Below, piece after piece: positions 1 to 12,029 of a DNA stretch of 64,000 nt. Position numbers and translations under genes: made by a program. Each line of letters starts with the position of its first letter. Positions within the stretch are counted from its first letter, which is position 1. Source of the DNA: Primula veris (Eukaryota > Streptophyta > Magnoliopsida > Ericales > Primulaceae); contig OY821747.1 in the NCBI GenBank assembly GCA_963682055.1, forward strand, positions 26,472,126 through 26,536,125, given 5' to 3'. The notes beneath the pieces were generated by a model. It had not been told where the DNA came from. It searched no databases and saw nothing but the letters and a program-made list of their open reading frames with translations.

Positions 1-11
1 TGTGTATGATG

Positions 12-47
12 GTGTGTTCAAATGAGAGGGGAGGGCTGCCTTTTATA
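12..47 (-). promoter_or_regulatory. Minus-strand core promoter (TATA box) leaving the window
   Basis: Read on the minus strand, positions 47-41 give TATAAAA inside a GC-rich setting. It is followed about 30 bases later by a CT/AC-rich leader that runs off the left edge. The arrangement looks like a plant core promoter or the U3/R junction of an LTR. The transcribed part is outside the window, so the product is unknown. Confidence 0.35.
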
Positions 48-224
48 GGCTCTATAGAAACCGCAGCCATAATTGTGGTCATTAATTCCGGGAGTTACAC
101 CCACAGAATCCGCTCAATTTAATTCTGAAACCGCAGCATTTAATCTCATTCATTACTGACGTTTCTCTTGCTGGAAACTCTAGGGACTCCTTTTGTATTT
201 TATACAAAACTCCCTATTCGGGTT

Positions 225-352
225 TGGACCCAAGACCCAAGACCCGAGACCCGAGACATTCCCCAAATCCCAAATCCAAGCCCACGCCCACGCCCGTGCC
301 CGTGCCCGTGCCCGTGCCCGTGCCCGAGCCCGAGACCCGAGACACGAGACAC
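225..352. repeat. GC-rich microsatellites (7-bp then 6-bp units)
   Basis: A run of imperfect 7-bp units (ACCCAAG/ACCCGAG) is followed by a hexanucleotide array of GCCCGT/GCCCAC/GCCCGA units at about 276-335. It is an isolated GC-rich island in AT-rich DNA. It lies upstream of the minus-strand TATA box at 41-47 and may belong to the same promoter or LTR. Open frames through it on both strands are by-products of the 6-bp period. Confidence 0.8.
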
Positions 353-359
353 GAGCGAG

Positions 360-3300
360 CGCGCGTGTGTGGTACACACTAATACTCTTAGGTGTATGTG
401 GACATGTTAGTTTAATAACTACATGGGTTGGTATGGTATATATATTGTAAGATTAACTCTTAATCTTCCAATATGGGATTATTCTAAATGGTTTTTCTCA
501 TTAACCATTTCGTTTTTTCCAGATTTTTTTTTCCCAGATTTGAGCTTCCGAGGTACCAACTTTGAAGCCACTTTGTATTCACACCCATTCTCCGAATAGG
601 TCATGTGATATACCGTTACGAAGCTCGTCACACGGGCTACTCAACCACGTTGAGTACGGTATAAACAACTCAGCGCTGTTACACGAAATAATGACTCGAA
701 GTTGGTCCAGTGACCATTCGGAAACACCCATGTTTTCACATGTTTTTCCAACAATGTTGTACATGTTATTTATATGTACATGTGTATTTATTTTGTTTAG
801 TGAGTGATTTGGTGTGTAGAGTACGGTTTACACGCAAAAGATCAAATCACTCGTTCGAATGTATATTTTATCGTTCACAACTTTAAATGAAGTGGAAAAC
901 CATCAGTATACTTGTATCACATAGTTTTAGTAGGTCTGTCTTAACTATATGAAACGATTGAGTTTCGACTCTTTGTGTTAGTATACTTAGAGTATATTGA
1001 ACATGACAAAATGGTGTTATTTTATGGTACTAATCAAAATAAAATAATTATACATAAGTAATTATTATGATTACTTATACTCTTAATTTATAGATTACTT
1101 TCAATACACGTATTTATAATATATACTGCTTTGATTTGCAATTAGTGAGTTTTGTTGTTGTAAACAAACTCGTACGTTTGTCAGTAATATTATTTATATG
1201 GTGTGTCTATAATCAACGGAATTCACGTCCGTTAACAAGGATTAATGATATCTCCTCGAGAAACTTATATGTTTTGTTTGTGTCAAATCTTGCAAGTGCA
1301 TTTTATATCCGACACAAAGTTAAGTGTTAAGGTCGAGAAAATAATATGTCGAGTAAAATAATTATTAGTAATTTATTCACTCGGTAGATATCTGTAATTT
1401 TAACGTGATGAGATATTTAACTACTTAATAATGTGTTCTCAAGTATTAATTTGAGAATTAATAAGAGTGCAATTATATTCTCTAATGGAAATAAATATAA
1501 TTTACTAATAAATTATTCTATAATAATAAAAGTATTAATTAGACAATATTATATTAGTTTTTTTAATTAAAACTATATAATATTTATTAATTAAGTTATA
1601 ATCTAAATAGAGTTATACATATAGGTTAAGTAAAAATCTTATTATTCTAGTGTATCAGGTCGCTACGGTAGGCTATAAATATATTTCTATGTAGTGAAAA
1701 AGAATGACAGTTTCTTAAAAATAGTTTTCTACCTTTTCTAGCAATATGAGAGTCAATCTCTCTAATGAACAAGAAGTATAATAGCAATACGGTAGAAGAT
1801 GAATTGTGATCTACTCTGTCCGTGAGGTATTTCTGTATTATTTTTTTATATATAATTCATATACACTATAATCAGGATCTAATGCTAGCTTTTTCCTGTA
1901 AAATTAAAGTTGTTTCCAACAATTATATTGTTTTTGGGATTTTAATTTACACCAGTTCTTATTTTAATTCAATAAAAAACATATTTGGTTTTTTTTTTAT
2001 AAAAAAAAAAATTATTGAAATGTATTGATATATGTCTAATTATAATTGTAGTAATTTTGTTATTTTTTTAAATAACAGGTTAAAAAAATGGCAATGAATG
2101 TGGTATAAAATAGGAACTAGAGGATTTCGATTCTAATTTTACACATACATTTCATCCATTGGCACTATTACTTTTCATATATGGGCACTATTGTTTCACA
2201 TGTAGGCTATGCTAGCATATATAATTATGTGAGAATTAAAAATTTGTAAATTTACTTGATAAATTGTTTCTATTTATGTATAGTGGACTTATAAATGTAA
2301 CACCTCAAAAATGAAAATGCAATTATTATATGGATATCTATGATCCAATACTCTCCAAATTATAATCTAGAACTTCCAATTTAATTGGCCCTTTATTTCC
2401 GTTACGAGTTCACAAGTATAATTTATATGAAAGGTTCAACACAATGATTTGATTAGGTACTTGGTGCTTTAGAAAAATGTGATTGGCAGTAGTTATATAC
2501 GAAAGATTTTAGTTAAAATAAAAATTGTACATATGGAGTCTAATTGTAATAATATTAAGTTTCACCAACCTAGTACTGTATTAGAGGTTGGCCTCCAATT
2601 AATCAATGGCACCACTATAATAAATTCGTTGATAGTGGAAATTCATTAATTGGTACTGACGGTGAGGCTCGTGATAATGTTTAACAATAAATTTATGGTG
2701 TCAAATGCTAACCTATGTGTGTATTTCCTATAATTTTACCATAAATATAAATGTTACTGAAAGTTACATATATTCAATATAGAGTAATTGAAAATATAAA
2801 GTGTATTAAATGACGATATTTAATCTTGAAAGGAACTATACTACCACGTATATAATACTTTAAAGTTAATTATGACTTAATTTTAGAATATAAATAAACC
2901 TAACCAATAATATATATATTAGTAATACTAGATGTAATATATTTTTTTAATTAATATTTAAATTTAGGGTAGGTTAAATTAAGGTTTTATATTTTTATTT
3001 GAATTTTTATTATGTTCGGTTTTTATTGGGTTGGATATTTATATTTTGTTTATCAAATTATAGATTGTATTTTAAGTAATTAAAAAGGAAACAAAAAAAT
3101 TTATTAGAAAATACCACTTTACTACTGTTTACTTTTTTATATGATCGAATTAATTAGTGCCCAAACTTGTAACATCATTAATTAAATTCTTGGGTGAAAT
3201 ATCGTTGTTATTTTCGTTGCAAACTTTGTGTTCCGTGCTTCTTTATAATCAAGAAATGATAAAACATATATAATTATATAACATTGTTCAACCATTTTCA

Positions 3301-4926
3301 TTAAATGTTTAATATATGCTCCAAGGGCATATGTTAAGAAAACTTATTTATGGTTATCAAATGATCAAATTTGAGTTTCAACTCTATTTATTAATCAAGA
3401 ATTGGAAAATGTCAAAAAAAATCATGGGTGCATGATCTTGTGGTGAGACCATAGTTGTTCTCCAAAAAAAAAAACAAGGTCTTATGAACATTCAAATAAA
3501 TAGTACGGAATTGATAACCATGCTTATAATCCCAAAGCCATAATTTATAGTGTTATAATATAAAATGGTATTAGAATACCGTCATAAAAATTATAGTTAT
3601 ATGAAAGACAATTAATGATGTAAAAATGATTTATTTTTGTAAGTGAGGTTTTGATAGAGTTTATAATGTTATGAGGATCATTATTAATATTTTTTTGGCT
3701 TTGGCTAAATTGACTTTCTTTCAATACTCTTGATAGATGTGAATGAAGAAATAAAATTGTTACAATTTTCTAAGTTTGGTAAGATGTAACTAGACTAACT
3801 AAGTGTCAAAGCAATTGGTGAATGCATGTGCATGAGAGTTAGCTAGTCATCTCTATTTTTATTTTCTAACAATAAAATAAAAAATATAGTATGAAATAAC
3901 CATAGGTAGCTTCTCGTTAGTGCACCAATATATTGGAAACAGCTTATGAAATAATATTTGGTATTAATAAACCAATAAAGGCACAGTTGTATCAGCGGGA
4001 ACTAAGAAAAACTAATAAATATACTATTAATTATGTACGATTGTCATGCGAAATGATGAGGTGTTTGTATAATAATAGGGTGACAGAGAGTGCCGGACAG
4101 TATCTATCGTAATAATTCTTAAATTTTGTTTGTTTTTTATAAATACAAATAAAAATAAAAATAAAATGAAATTTTAATTAAAGAGTTTTATCACCTACAT
4201 AAAATATCAAACTATTTTACCATTTAAACTATTGCAGCACATTATAAACAAATTGGTATTTACTATTTTTATTTTAACTACTAAGTATATACTAAAAATA
4301 TAGTCGGATGTTTTTCGTAATTTTTTTTCCGATTCAATTGGTCAAGACTCAAAACTTACTCGACTTGGGTCTGATGGGTATCCGATGACGGATTAAGCAA
4401 AATTAGATACATTCTGTTATGAACAATAGGTATGATTGAGTGTTGAATATAAAAGAATGTCTACTCATTATGTATGGAATATAAAAATAAAAATAGATAG
4501 TGGAAGGTGTATGGCATAAAGAACAGGTGACACGGTGAGAGAGAGATATAGAGAGAGATATGGTGACAGAAATAACACGCAAAGGTTTGTTACTCTTGCA
4601 ATTTTATTCTATCTTGGATTTTGAATGAAAATATTAATGTCCATCACACTAAAATATGGATTGGCTTAATTGCTAGTTAATCTGGCTAGCTCGTGAAACC
4701 AATCGTAATATATATAGTGTACCACCTAGCTCCGGGTAAGGCCGCAAATAATTAATCGAACCCTTCATAAACAAACTCATGAGCGATTAGCTAAAGTTCG
4801 GTTTTGTGCACTTGTTTACAACTGAATCGAGTTTGAACGAAAATATGTTAGTCTAATAGCAACTCTGATTTTCAACACAAGATTCGCTCAGATTAAATGT
4901 TAACATGATGGTTTGATAATTAGATA
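360..4926. other. Intergenic AT-rich DNA, no gene recognised
   Basis: No open frame with a recognisable product is present. Positions 360-1850 have the texture of an old LTR or promoter (TATAAATA near 1674, followed by a leader-like stretch), but no termini or target duplication could be found. The rest is AT-rich with short GA repeats near 4535-4560. Confidence 0.5.
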
Positions 4927-5228
4927 TATTATATATTAATATAAGCAAACCCAAGAAAAGTTGAGACTGTCCAATTTTGTCCAAATTTTCCAAAAATACC
5001 CTCACTCTATTTTAATAATTACCGATATACATAATCTAATTAATTAACTATTTGTTCTCACTATATTTTTCTAATTACGGATGTACCATAAATTAATTAA
5101 CAATTCGTTTTAACCTCCATAACTATAATAAATGATAACAAATTTGAATATTATGTTAAAAATAAAATATATTACGAGATTTATGTCATTACGCGTCTCA
5201 CACGCAACGCGTGGGTAACTTTTACTAG
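4927..5228 (+). mobile_element. Non-autonomous Helitron-like element, copy 1
   Basis: The right end matches the Helitron pattern. A short GC hairpin (CACGC, loop AAC, GCGTG at 5201-5213) is followed 11 bases later by CTAG at 5225-5228 and then T. A diverged copy in the same orientation lies at 9518-9815, and a more distant relative at 10618. The left end is uncertain because the expected TC start is not preserved. No coding capacity is present, so movement would have needed a helicase supplied in trans. Confidence 0.55.
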
Positions 5229-6047
5229 TATTATATATGTATGCCATGTTTAATAACATAAATGCAAGCGGGTCCTTTCATATATAGTAATAGTTTAGTT
5301 CCTAAATACATGTATTATTGGTACTTTATTTGATGCTTTATTGGTGGTACTTTAACAATACCCCTATTAAAGTAAATATTACCGTATATATTTACATCAA
5401 AAGTATACAAACGAGTTTTAGACGTTGTAACGGTTATGATGGCCCTTTGCCTTTTGCTTGGGAAAAAAATATAACCCTTACGTTATACATACGTATAGGG
5501 CTTGTAAACTACTTATATTAAAATAAAATGAAATGACTAAGTTTATCAGTTACACACTTACGGTTTGTTAATTATTTTAACAAGTAGTTTCTTTTGCCTT
5601 AAAACAGTTAACGTTTAACATAATAGAAGGACCACATACAATATTCTAAGGTATTATTATTTATTAACATGAATCTTTTTACTTGTTCAAAATGTTGTAT
5701 TTGGAATGCAAATGTGGACTCTACGCGTAACTAACATATAAAAGATTGATTATTTTATATCACTATAAAATATGTTAATTACTTATTCTTTACACTTATA
5801 AAATGTACCCCCCTAACAATAGCGAGAATTCCACTTCACCAAACGCGGTGTCAACTCATTCCACTATCACAACTGTCTCACAACACCTTATTTTTTATAT
5901 TGTTTGTTGGTTAATTATATATATTAAAATCCTATCGTTAAAAACAAAATTTATACTCCCTAGTCCCTGGCTATATTGTCAATTGCAACAATCAAGATTT
6001 TGCGATTTAAGAAAGTAATAGATTTAGTTTATATGTAATTAATAGTA
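5229..6047. other. Intergenic, no gene recognised
   Basis: AT-rich sequence. Two short open frames near 5318-5521 and 5803-6018 have no recognisable motif and no splice or promoter context. I see nothing else here. Confidence 0.5.
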
Positions 6048-6262
6048 CACTACAAAAAAATACTCAAATACTTACAAAAAAATACCCAAATACCGACGAG
6101 ATTAGTAATGGTATTTTTTATTACGAGCTTATTAGCGACGGTTTTTGTGATGGTTTTGTGACAGTTTAGTCAATTTGTGACAGATTTGTGACAAATTTTT
6201 AAATTAGCAACGGGCTTGTGACAGCTTTTGACTCTCACTAAATCAAAAATTATTTTGTAATG
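6048..6262. mobile_element. CACTA-type MITE, copy A
   Basis: It begins CACTACAAAAAAA and ends in the near-complement GTAATG. It is flanked by a direct 3-bp duplication GTA (6045-6047 and 6263-6265). CACTA termini and a 3-bp target duplication are the signature of the En/Spm (CACTA) superfamily. The interior carries repeated GTGACAG/TTGTGAC motifs, as subterminal repeats of this superfamily do. There is no coding capacity. Copy B at 10331-10523 is the same family in the opposite orientation. Confidence 0.8.
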
Positions 6263-6730
6263 GTACTCCTTTAGTTCCATATCAAATGTATTATGCAGAA
6301 TCATAATTTAAAATAACAAAATGCTTACCTCATATTTATATACTTATAAGTTGGAAATTTGATCTTCAAGTTTAGATTGAACTTCTATATAGCAAAGTTT
6401 AGATTTACATCATATGCTTAAGTAACATGATGGTCGTCTGTTTTGGCTTATTATCAGTTTAATTTATTATGTGCAATTTTATTTTAACCAAGTTAGTTCA
6501 TTTTTATGGTGTATCTGGTATAATCTCCTATAATACATATACCCCAAAAACAATAAAATATCAGAAAATATATTACAAATAATCAATATTCCTATTCCTA
6601 TCTTTTGTTACAAAATGCAAGACCAAATCAATGGGGTTTCTAAAACTTTCGACCTAGTAGAGTTTCAAATGTAACTATGAAACTAAATAAAATGTCGGCC
6701 AAACAATAAGATTTTCCTTATTTTTTCAAA
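6263..6730. other. Upstream region of the PADRE gene
   Basis: AT-rich non-coding DNA between a MITE and the promoter of the downstream gene. No further element is recognised. Confidence 0.4.
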
Positions 6731-6760
6731 ATTGACTTTTTCCAAACTCTCTTTAAATAC
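6731..6760 (+). promoter_or_regulatory. W-box and TATA-like element of the PADRE gene
   Basis: TTGACT at 6733-6738 matches the W-box core (TTGACY) bound by WRKY factors. A TATA-like TTTAAATA follows at about 6752-6759, roughly 100 bases before the ATG. The leader between them is CT/CA-rich, as in plant 5' UTRs. A W-box would suit the reported stress and pathogen responsiveness of PADRE genes, but function is inferred. Confidence 0.4.
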
Positions 6761-6855
6761 TATGTTCCTCCCCCTCATTATTTTCAAAATCATTCACCAA
6801 GCTATAGTCTTTTGACAAGCAAAAAAACTTTAATTTCTCACTCCCCCTCTAGAAA

Positions 6856-7344
6856 ATGGGTAACTATGTATCATGTACCCTGACAAAGAATTCCAAATCA
6901 TCAATAAAGGTAATATTTCCAAAAACAGGTGAGATTAAGCAATTCAAAGAGTCCATAAAAGCAGCTGAGCTAATGCTCGAGTCGCCGAACACCTTCCTTG
7001 TAAACTCCCGCTCTCTACACTCCGGAAGGAGATTTTCTGCTCTTAACGCCGACGAAGATCTTGAAAAGGGCAACATATACGTCGTTTTTCCCATGAAAAG
7101 GGTTAACTCTGTTATAACCGCGGCTGATATGGGCACTTTATATTTAACGGCAAAAAGGGTCGCCGGAGTTAGGGTTTTGCCTGAACCCGAGGAGGAGAAC
7201 GAAGCTCCGACGATGGCGAAGCTGAACTTGGATGATAGTGAAGATTTTTCGGTGACCGAGTTTACGAATAGGCTTTCTTTTTGTAGATCAAAGAAGCCTT
7301 TGCTTGAGACCATAGCTGAAGAACCAATTTGTTTTAGAAGATAA
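6856..7344 (+). CDS. PADRE/DUF4228 domain protein, 162 aa, single exon
   Basis: The whole protein matches the plant DUF4228/PADRE family. It starts MGNYVSC, has a conserved hydrophobic core with VNSRSLHSGRRFSAL at about residues 49-63 and YVVFPMKR at about 75-82, and ends with the family's RSKKPLLETIAEEP block. Length is normal for the family and there is no intron. Gly2 with Ser6 fits an N-myristoylation signal and Cys7 a palmitoylation site, so membrane attachment is likely (inference). The biochemical role of the family is not established; members are reported as stress and pathogen responsive. The ATG is the first in frame after a CT-rich leader. A 3' UTR with T-rich sequence and AATAAG near 7483 follows. 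The gene looks intact. Confidence 0.9.
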   Translation: MGNYVSCTLTKNSKSSIKVIFPKTGEIKQFKESIKAAELMLESPNTFLVNSRSLHSGRRFSALNADEDLEKGNIYVVFPMKRVNSVITAADMGTLYLTAKRVAGVRVLPEPEEENEAPTMAKLNLDDSEDFSVTEFTNRLSFCRSKKPLLETIAEEPICFRR

Positions 7345-8612
7345 ATGTTACTTATAAGTTTTCTATTTTATTTTTCTTGGTGAATATATTCTTTTTAGGA
7401 GGGAAAATTTAATAATGGAGGGGCAAAATGTAATCTTCTTGTTTTGTGGGGGTGAAATTGCGTTTTTTTTATTGAGTTGTAGAATAAGATGTTCTGTGAA
7501 GATGCAGAAAATGATCAATGTTTACTGATTTGTGCAATTTTTTGTTACGTATTCTATTTCTTTTTTATAATCAAGATTTTATTAAAACTCGGAAAGAAAG
7601 AAGAACCAAGAGAACACAAACTTATAGAGCTTAAACGTGACCAAGCAAACCAAAAACAAACAATCACTAAAAAGAATCAAGTGATTACGTTTTCTATTGG
7701 TGTTTTGTTTCTCGACGCAAATAAGTTTTATTTATATGGTCCCAATTTTTCGTACACAATAAGTTCTAATTGGTTACGGTACTTATTATTTTTTTTAAAT
7801 TGTATTAAAGATGATCAAATGATTTCACACCTATCAATTTTAACAATACTCGAACCATGTACTCATGAACCAATCCACATAGGGGCAAGGGGGTGAAAAT
7901 GTCCACCATTGGGTCGGTAGAAAAATATATTAAAAAATAATTTTTAACATTTAATTATAAAAACAGTTAGTCAATGTCAATAAATAAAATTAAATGCAAA
8001 AGTATTTCTTTACTAAACAAGTGATCCCAAGTTCAAATTTTATGTCACACTCAATTAATTTATGTTTTAATTATTATAGTTTCTACTCAATGTTATTATT
8101 TATACACTTTTAACTTGCTAGATTTTATTGCAATATTTTTAAAATTTATTGTGACTTTAGTTTTTTTCTTTGAATTTTTTTTGAACATAATATGCTTTTA
8201 ATATAAAATATTAAGCATTGATTACTTTATTTTACAAAATAAAAGTTGCTACATTACAAAATTATTTATTACAACAACATAATTATTTACATATGATTGA
8301 CCTAATATATCTAATTGCTTAATAAGTTTTCTCATGGTTCAATAATTTACTTTATTTGAAAAATTAAGACACACGTATTTAGAATTTTGTAAACTAATAT
8401 ATTTTTATTGATATTTGGTGGTTTTAGTACTCATGAATCTTGATATAAAATTTAAAAAATAATACATCATGTATTTATATACATTGATAGGCCTTGATTA
8501 AAAAAAATAGATACGATTTGCCTCCATTACTCAAAATTCCGGATTCGTCCATGCATGTACCTAATTTATTTCTAACGAGTTCTAGTCTGGGTTCTAATTG
8601 GTTACAGTAATA
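7345..8612. other. 3' UTR and intergenic DNA
   Basis: The first 150 bases or so are probably the 3' UTR of the PADRE gene. An open frame at 7489-7896 (135 codons) has a hydrophobic start and a lysine-rich middle but no family resemblance, and it lies in T-rich sequence; I regard it as chance. The rest is AT-rich. Confidence 0.4.
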
Positions 8613-8866
8613 CTCACTCCGTCCCTTTTTAAATGTTTACCTTTGATTTGGGTAAATATTAAAATGTATTATTAATTACATTTGAAAGTTATAAATATAC
8701 CTCTAATGTAAATTAAATAAATATTATTGTCAGTTTTTAAAATGTATTCATTGTAATATTTGAAGATATTATAATACATTTATATTTTTTCATTGATAAA
8801 TTAGTATAATAGACACTTAGTACAACTAAATATGCAATAGTAGAGATTATTTAGGGAGGGAGGCAG
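8613..8866. mobile_element. Stowaway-type MITE (Tc1/mariner)
   Basis: It starts CTCACTCCGTCCC and ends GGGAGGGAGGCAG, an imperfect terminal inverted repeat of the classic Stowaway form. TA dinucleotides flank it at 8611-8612 and 8867-8868. It is 254 bp long, AT-rich inside and has no coding capacity. Mobilisation would depend on a mariner-like transposase elsewhere. Confidence 0.8.
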
Positions 8867-9123
8867 TATTAACTAAAAATCATCAAATATTTTGAAGTTT
8901 TTGGTCTCCATTTGTATAAAAAAAATCATTGAATCATAAGCAACTGAGATATGTATATCACTATTTATTAACATATGATGCAACATTGTTAATTATAAAT
9001 AAGCTATTTTTACTCTGATTCTTTGTTTTTAATTTTCTTGTTGCACTTTTCTTTCACCAAATTTATTAATAAAATAAGAGGGTTTCCTCAATTTATATAA
9101 ATAAAAAATTATTCTGGGAAAAT

Positions 9124-9303
9124 TTAATGATCAGCTAAGACTTTTTTTTTTTTTTTAAAGTAATGATCAGCTAAGACTTAGGGAAGTTTTTGTTCACATT
9201 AAGGAATTTTTATCATTTTCGTAAACTATGGGCATTACTGATACAAAGTCAAATAGATATTTCGTGGGAATTACTGATACAAAGTCAAATAGATATTTCG
9301 TTT
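9124..9303 (+). repeat. Two short tandem duplications
   Basis: AATGATCAGCTAAGACTT occurs at about 9127 and again at about 9161, separated by a T run. Just downstream a 36-bp unit ending ATAGATATTTCG is present twice in tandem (about 9232-9303). Both look like local replication-slippage duplications. Confidence 0.7.
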
Positions 9304-9517
9304 AAATTAAGCAGACCCTTAATTATTGTATTAATCCTGTATGTAATACGAGTGTAGCATAGCATGTAAAACTCGTTTACGAACAAAGTGGAGAAGAATT
9401 CGGTAAAAGTCTAATTGACTAAAGACACAACATGAATTTACACGTTTTTAATATGTTTTTTTGTCAAATAATTTACACGCTCACATCTTTTATAATAATA
9501 ATAATATAAAAAAAAAA

Positions 9518-9815
9518 TCATACCATTAATATAAGCAAACTCAAGAAAAATTGAGACTTATCAAATTTTACCTAATTTTTTCAAAAATACCCTCACTCTA
9601 TTTTAATAATTACCAATGTACATAATCTAATTAATTAACAATTTGTTCTCAGTATATTTTTCTAATTACGGATGTAGTCTAAATTAATTAATAATTCGTT
9701 TTTAACCTGCATAACTACAATAAATGATACCAAATTTAAATATTATATTCAAAATAAAATATATTAGAAGATTTATGTCATTACGCGTTTCATACGCAAC
9801 GTGTGAGTAACTTTT
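9518..9815 (+). mobile_element. Non-autonomous Helitron-like element, copy 2
   Basis: This is a direct repeat of 4927-5228 with the same order of sub-blocks and roughly 85% identity by eye. It starts TCATACCATTAATATAAGC, giving the TC expected for a Helitron left end. Its right end has lost the clean hairpin and CTAG seen in copy 1, so it is older or damaged. Confidence 0.5.
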
Positions 9816-10330
9816 ACTCACAAACGCTTTAAGATGCATATGTTGTTTGCATATAATAATAAAAGCCAACCTTTTATATATGATTTTTTTTCTTGTATAC
9901 ATGTAAAATAATTATAAGTATAAATATTATAAAAACAACATTTAGTGGCTCACGAGTCACGACTTTTGATTATATATTAACCGGACCGGAAAAAAAATAT
10001 GAAGTAGATTTTAGTTGACAATAGTTGTAAAAGTGCGGCAGAACCAATTAAGTTAGGTGTGTCGGGTATCAAATAGGAAATTCGTAATCTTAAACTTAAT
10101 AGCAAGCATGTAGTGGATACATTTTCAACTTTTTGTTTGATTAATGTGCCTATATATATATATATATATATAGGAGGTCGAAACCTAAGCTTTCTACCGT
10201 TGTTATACTATCTATTCTATAATATAGTGAGTGCTAAGCATGCAAATGAGAAAATATAAAACAAATTAAAATGAGGCATATATTTGTCAAATGTGTGAGA
10301 AGATTATGAAAACGTAAGATTAGAAACAAA
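9816..10330. other. Intergenic, (TA)n tract
   Basis: AT-rich with a (TA)n microsatellite at about 10151-10172. No gene recognised. Confidence 0.5.
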
Positions 10331-10523
10331 CACTACAAAATAATGTTTTATTTAGTGAGAGTCAAAAATTGTCACAAACATGTTGCTAATTTAAAAAGCT
10401 GTCACAAATCCGTCGCAAATTAACTAAACTGTCACAAAACCGTCACAAAAACCGTCGCTAATAAGCTCGTAGCAAAAAATACCGTCACTAATCCCGTCAG
10501 TATTTGGGTATTTTTTTGTAGTG
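10331..10523. mobile_element. CACTA-type MITE, copy B (inverted)
   Basis: It starts CACTACAAAATAATG and ends TTTTTTTGTAGTG, so both CACTA termini are intact. A direct 3-bp duplication AAA flanks it (10328-10330 and 10524-10526). Its interior is the reverse complement of copy A at 6048-6262, with GTCACAAA/GTCGC subterminal motifs. It is 193 bp long with no coding capacity. Confidence 0.85.
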
Positions 10524-10617
10524 AAAAGAATTCCGCTCGTTCAATATGACATGTAAGTTAGTAACTCGAATTATAAGTTGAGAACTGAAATGCATCCATA
10601 AGCTGAAAGAGTGCGAA

Positions 10618-10890
10618 TCATACTATTAAAATAAGTCAAACCAAGATTTTTGAGTTTTCAAAATATCATTATATATTTTTATTAATTACAATAATATCAT
10701 ATTATCATAAAAAATATAAAAATATAATAATAATAACTCTATTTATCCATCTTTCACCACTCAAAATTATTTTTAAGTGTTCTTATCTTATATTTTATCT
10801 TTTTTTTTTCACGTATTTGTATCGTAACTACACTATTTTTTTAAATATATTTATCGTACTACGTGTCACACAGACAACAACGCGTGAGTC
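10618..10890 (+). mobile_element. Distant Helitron-like element
   Basis: It begins TCATACTATTAAAATAAG, like the left end of the Helitron-like copy at 9518. It ends near a CACAC...CAACGCGTGAGT block resembling the right-end hairpin region of copy 1. No CTRR end is evident, and the middle differs from the other two copies. Confidence 0.35.
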
Positions 10891-12009
10891 AAGATTAATG
10901 GTATTTAATATAAAAAATCGATTCATAAATTATAGTAATATATAGTTGTGGATGTAATTCTCTCCAAATAACATGCATGTGTGTTAAATGAGCAAGAAAC
11001 CTAATAGCCTTAAATGGTATAGTATTGACTGAAGTAAAAAAAAAATACAGTTTTGAGCCAACGTGATATCTCATTTGACTTTATATCCATGACTCCAAAT
11101 TCTTGGAACTTGGTATGTGTACAAATTTGATCAAATTTGGTTTTTATTATACCTTCGTCACTGGACAATTAAGAAAACAATTAACATCTTCTATATATTA
11201 GGTAAGGTATATGTGCCTTTGTTTGTTCACCCTTACAATTACATGAGTGCTCTATTACCTAGAATTTACAATGTATCTGGTTAATTAAGTTTAAATTAAA
11301 ATCTCTTTTTGAATTTCTGGTCTGAATTAATTAGAAGCTTTAATTTGGATGAACATTTTTTTGAAGCGCAAAAGGTCCAATTTATTTGATAAAAATTGCA
11401 ACCAAACAACCCATGTGTGACAAACGGCTGGTGTCACTCTCAGATTACTCCAGTAGTACATTCCAGCTAGCTAGATAATGAAAATAACAGATTAAAGTTT
11501 ATCTTAAAATAAACCATTGCCAAATAATTAGAAATAAAGACAAATATTGACATTGATTATAAATTAGCTTTTCATAAAAAGAGAAGTTGGTACCAACCTA
11601 CTAAACCATCAATGCCGCTGCTTTCAGGAGCGGAGTCAAAATTTCGGTTGAACGGGTGCACAATTTAATGAATATATATATATATATATATATTTATTTT
11701 TTTAGATATGATACGCGTTTTGCAAATAATGTATCCAATTCTTTAATATTCTTGTATGATTGGTTAAATTGAACGATAACAATATATCAATTGCATTTTA
11801 ACAAATTCAGATCGTATAGTTTATTTATATTTACTACAACTACAAATATGTACTACCGGCTTTAAATTTCAATATTTATGAACATTTTGAAAAATTGTAT
11901 AATGTTTATAGACTATTTTTTTTTTTTTTAAAAATGAAACACAAAAAAAATATTCTTATCACAACATATAATACACAGATAATAGTACCAATGTAATATT
12001 TTTATAAAA
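10891..12009. other. Intergenic, possible eroded transposon remnant
   Basis: AT-rich, with a (TA)n tract at about 11671-11692. A GGAGCGGAGTC motif at about 11628 and a TCCGCCTC motif at about 12199 look like opposed ends of one eroded element that would include the SINE candidate at 12030-12110, but this cannot be confirmed by eye. Confidence 0.3.
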
Positions 12010-12029
12010 ATCCAAAATATGATAATTTC

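Noticed and set aside
168..450. Overlapping open frames through the GC-rich start
   Set aside because: They are produced by the 6- and 7-bp microsatellite periods, exist on both strands and encode low-complexity Pro/Arg or Ala/Arg runs.
360..1850. Possible degenerate LTR
   Set aside because: There is a TATA-like site and leader-like sequence near 1674, but no TG...CA termini, partner LTR or target duplication could be found.
7489..7896. 135-codon frame after the PADRE gene
   Set aside because: It has no recognisable motif, an AT-rich composition and no promoter of its own; it probably overlaps the 3' UTR.
8010..8060. B-box-like AAGTTCAAATTTT, possible SINE
   Set aside because: The match to GGTTCGANTCC is poor and no A box lies at the right distance.
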